A DNA stretch of 7,062 nucleotides from Acidobacteriota bacterium (GTDB lineage Bacteria > Acidobacteriota > Vicinamibacteria > Vicinamibacterales > CAVVIG01), in NCBI GenBank assembly GCA_003222455.1, contig QHWF01000310.1:1-7062 (forward strand), given 5' to 3'. The position numbers and the translations under genes were made by a program. The notes under the pieces are model-generated. The model ran no database searches. It was not told the DNA's origin and was given only the letters and a program-made list of their open reading frames with translations. Below, in pieces: positions 5,619-7,062 of this stretch; positions within the stretch are counted from its first letter, which is position 1, and each line of letters begins with the position of its first letter.

Positions 5619-6366
5619 CGAACCGAATGAAGGCGCCACCGGAAACGGCGCCGCCGGCCGGTACTACGGTCGCGGCATTCCGTACCTGCCGATCGAGGGC
5701 TATCCCGGCAAGCTGATTGCCATCGAAGGCACTGACGGCGTGGGCCGGACCACCCAGATTCAGCTGTTGCGGGAGTGGCTCGAGGTCAGGGGGTACGGCG
5801 TCGTCGAGACAGGATGGACCCGGTCCCCGCTCATGCAACCGACGATCGAGCTGGCGAAATCGAGCAATACGCTCAACAAGCTGACGTTCGTGCTGCTGTA
5901 CGCGACCGACTTCGCGGATCGGCTCGAAAAGGAAATCATTCCGGCGCTGAAGGCCGGGTTCGTCGTGCTCACCGATCGCTACATCTTCACGGCGCTGGCG
6001 CGCGCCGGTGTGCGCGGCGTGGATCGCCTGTGGCTGCGCAACCTGTACGGCTTCGGGATCGCGCCGCATCTGGTCTTCTATCTCAGTATCGACGTGAAAT
6101 CGCTGATCGGGCGCGTGCTCCAGTCGCGCGGCATGGATTTCTGGGAATCGGGCATGGATCTGAAGCACGGCGACGACATTTACGACAGCTTCAAGACGTA
6201 CCAGCAGAAGCTGCTGCGCGAATACGCGTCGATGGCCGACGAGTTCCACTTCCGCGTCGTCGACGCGCGCCGGCCGGTGGATCGGATTCAGGACGAGCTG
6301 CGGCGGCAGGTTGGCGCCTTCCTCGAACCGTCGGAAAAGTCTGCCGAGGCTACTCCGGCGCACTAG
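5599..6366 (+). CDS. Thymidylate-kinase-like P-loop protein, copy 2, with Arg replacing the Walker A Lys
   Basis: The 255-residue protein has a Gly/Ser/Asn-rich leader (1-25), then YPGKLIAIEG, the P-loop GTDGVGRTT at 44-52 (R50 where Lys is standard), ATDFADRL (102-109), DRY (126-128) and GMDFWESGMDL (about 183-193), ending VVDARRPVDR and a helical C-terminus. It is clearly a paralogue of copy 1, sharing YPGKL, ATDFADRL, IIP.LKAG, DRY and GVDR.W.R.LY. The Thymidylate_kin fold is secure, but the canonical EPGG segment is replaced by ETGWTRSPL. From memory, GTDGVGR-type P-loops recur in a Tmk-like subfamily of several phyla, so the Arg is probably a lineage trait, not an error. It may be an active variant kinase or a nucleotide-binding partner of copy 1. 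Start ATG 5599 overlaps copy 1, indicating an operon. Confidence 0.85.
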   Translation: MTSPSSDEPNEGATGNGAAGRYYGRGIPYLPIEGYPGKLIAIEGTDGVGRTTQIQLLREWLEVRGYGVVETGWTRSPLMQPTIELAKSSNTLNKLTFVLLYATDFADRLEKEIIPALKAGFVVLTDRYIFTALARAGVRGVDRLWLRNLYGFGIAPHLVFYLSIDVKSLIGRVLQSRGMDFWESGMDLKHGDDIYDSFKTYQQKLLREYASMADEFHFRVVDARRPVDRIQDELRRQVGAFLEPSEKSAEATPAH

Positions 6367-6401
6367 GAGCGTGTCCGACGAACCGACACACGGCACGACA
6401 T

Positions 6402-6471
6402 TCAACGCAGAAACCGCAGAACTCGCAGAACAAAGCGGGTTTCTCTGCGGGTTCCGCGAGCTCTGCGTTGA
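6402..6471. repeat. Long imperfect palindrome built from 9-base CGCAGA units
   Basis: CGCAGA occurs at 6406, 6415 and 6424, exactly 9 bases apart. The other arm has TCTGCG at 6444, a variant TCCGCG at 6453, and TCTGCG at 6462, also 9 apart. All three pairs share the same centre (6436.5), so the arms fold into a roughly 28-pair stem with a few mismatches and a short loop around 6434-6439. From memory, similar CGCAGAG.../...CTCTGCG palindromes are dispersed in intergenic regions of many environmental bacterial genomes, REP-like. It lies 36 bases after the kinase stop. There is no T-run after it, though it could still act as an mRNA end or processing signal. Confidence 0.75.
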
Positions 6472-6604
6472 TCGTCGTGGCCGGCACGAGATTTAACACG
6501 CCGGAAAAACACGTGGCGCAAGCTCAGGCTATCGTCATTCCGTGCCGGAATTTGCCGCGTGGACGCCGATCTCGACCCTGACTCCGAACCCGACGCACAG
6601 GCCG
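6472..6604. other. Leader region upstream of pstB
   Basis: The 133 bases between the palindromic repeat and ATG 6605 are open in the pstB frame from 6497 and include the alternative GTG start at 6542. No convincing sigma70 promoter, Pho-box-like direct repeat or hairpin was found by eye. The region from 6542 to 6604, if translated, would encode a Pro/Thr-rich N-terminal extension. Confidence 0.4.
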
Positions 6605-7062
6605 ATGCCGGCTCCGACCGCGAGTCCGGCCCGGCAGCCGAAAATCGGTGTCGATCGCGTGAGCTTTTACTATGGTTCGCGGCGCGTGCTTGAGAACATT
6701 GCCCTCGAGGTGTACCCCAACCAGGTAACCGCGCTCATCGGGCCATCCGGCTGCGGCAAGTCCACGTTCCTTCGATCGGTCAACCGGATGAACGATATCG
6801 TCCCGGGCGCCCGGCTCGAGGGCTCGATTCGCATCGATGACGAGGACATCTATTCGCCTTCCGTCGATATCGTCGACCTGCGCCGGCGCGTCGGGATGGT
6901 GTTCCAGAAATCGAACCCGTTCCCGAAGTCGATTTTCGACAACGTCGCGTACGGCCTTCGGATCAATCGGCTCACGCAATCACGCGAGGAGCTCCGCGGC
7001 CGGGTCGAGGCAAGCCTGAAATCGGCGGCGTTGTGGGACGAAGTCCAGGATCGGCTGCACAC
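6605..7062 (+). CDS. pstB: Phosphate ABC transporter ATP-binding protein PstB (3' end outside window)
   Basis: The visible 152 residues show an ABC ATPase with PstB hallmarks: the A-loop region VSFYYGSRRVL, Walker A GPSGCGKST at 46-54, NRMNDIVPGARLEG, VDIVDLRRRVGMVFQ with the Q-loop Gln at 101, and SNPFPKSIFDNVAYGLR, the PstB signature (usually PNPFP; here the first Pro is Ser). Signature LSGGQ and Walker B lie beyond the edge. PstB powers inner-membrane phosphate import with PstA and PstC. The start is uncertain: ATG 6605 gives a short Pro/Ala-rich leader of about 12 residues, while GTG 6542 in the same frame would add 21 more Pro/Thr-rich residues. Neither has a clear ribosome site. pstS, pstC and pstA are not upstream of it here. 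Confidence 0.93.
   Translation, partial: MPAPTASPARQPKIGVDRVSFYYGSRRVLENIALEVYPNQVTALIGPSGCGKSTFLRSVNRMNDIVPGARLEGSIRIDDEDIYSPSVDIVDLRRRVGMVFQKSNPFPKSIFDNVAYGLRINRLTQSREELRGRVEASLKSAALWDEVQDRLH

Noticed and set aside
5593..6405. Minus-strand open frame of 270 codons opposite kinase copy 2
   Set aside because: It is a shadow of a gene with clear kinase motifs and also covers half of the palindromic repeat.
6402..6471. CRISPR array
   Set aside because: The units are 6-9 bases long, contiguous and arranged as a palindrome, with no spacers; it is a hairpin repeat.

Overview
The window is a 7,062-base stretch of GC-rich bacterial chromosome. The protein types (a beta-propeller repeat protein, a DUF6526-like membrane protein, an HD-type Ppx, paired Tmk-like kinases and a CGCAGA palindromic repeat) fit an environmental Gram-negative, most plausibly an Acidobacteriota member. 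That placement is an inference from gene style; no rRNA or other marker gene is present.

Layout: (1) 1-192 is the 3' end of a beta-propeller (SBBP-type) protein. (2) 193-595 is a non-coding gap with a weak hairpin and a cluster of TAACG direct repeats upstream of the next gene. (3) 596-1285 encodes an orphan OmpR/PhoB-family response regulator, followed by a small two-helix membrane protein (DUF6526-like, 1393-1830). (4) A strong hairpin terminator at 1828-1875 separates this from two minus-strand genes, a CHAD-domain polyphosphate-binding protein (3355-2378) and a SixA-like histidine phosphatase (2374-1868), which sit 3 bases apart as an operon. (5) Divergent from CHAD, and only 50 bases away, a plus-strand operon starts: an exopolyphosphatase/GppA with an HD domain (3406 onward), then two tandem thymidylate-kinase-like P-loop kinases. 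The first kinase is broken by a frameshift near 5400. The second is intact but has Arg in place of the Walker A Lys. (6) 6402-6471 is a symmetrical hairpin repeat built on a 9-base CGCAGA period. (7) From 6605 (or 6542) to the window edge lies the 5' part of pstB, the ATPase of the phosphate ABC importer.

Taken together, the central block is a phosphate/polyphosphate neighbourhood: CHAD (binds polyP), Ppx (degrades polyP), SixA (phosphohistidine phosphatase), PstB (phosphate import) and a PhoB-like regulator. The least explained part is the kinase pair attached to ppx. These look like nucleotide monophosphate kinases by fold but lack the usual thymidylate-kinase EPGG segment, and one has an altered Walker A. 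Two reading-frame problems (the missing ppx stop and the kinase-1 frameshift) fall within 500 bases of each other, so either local decay or local sequence error should be considered.
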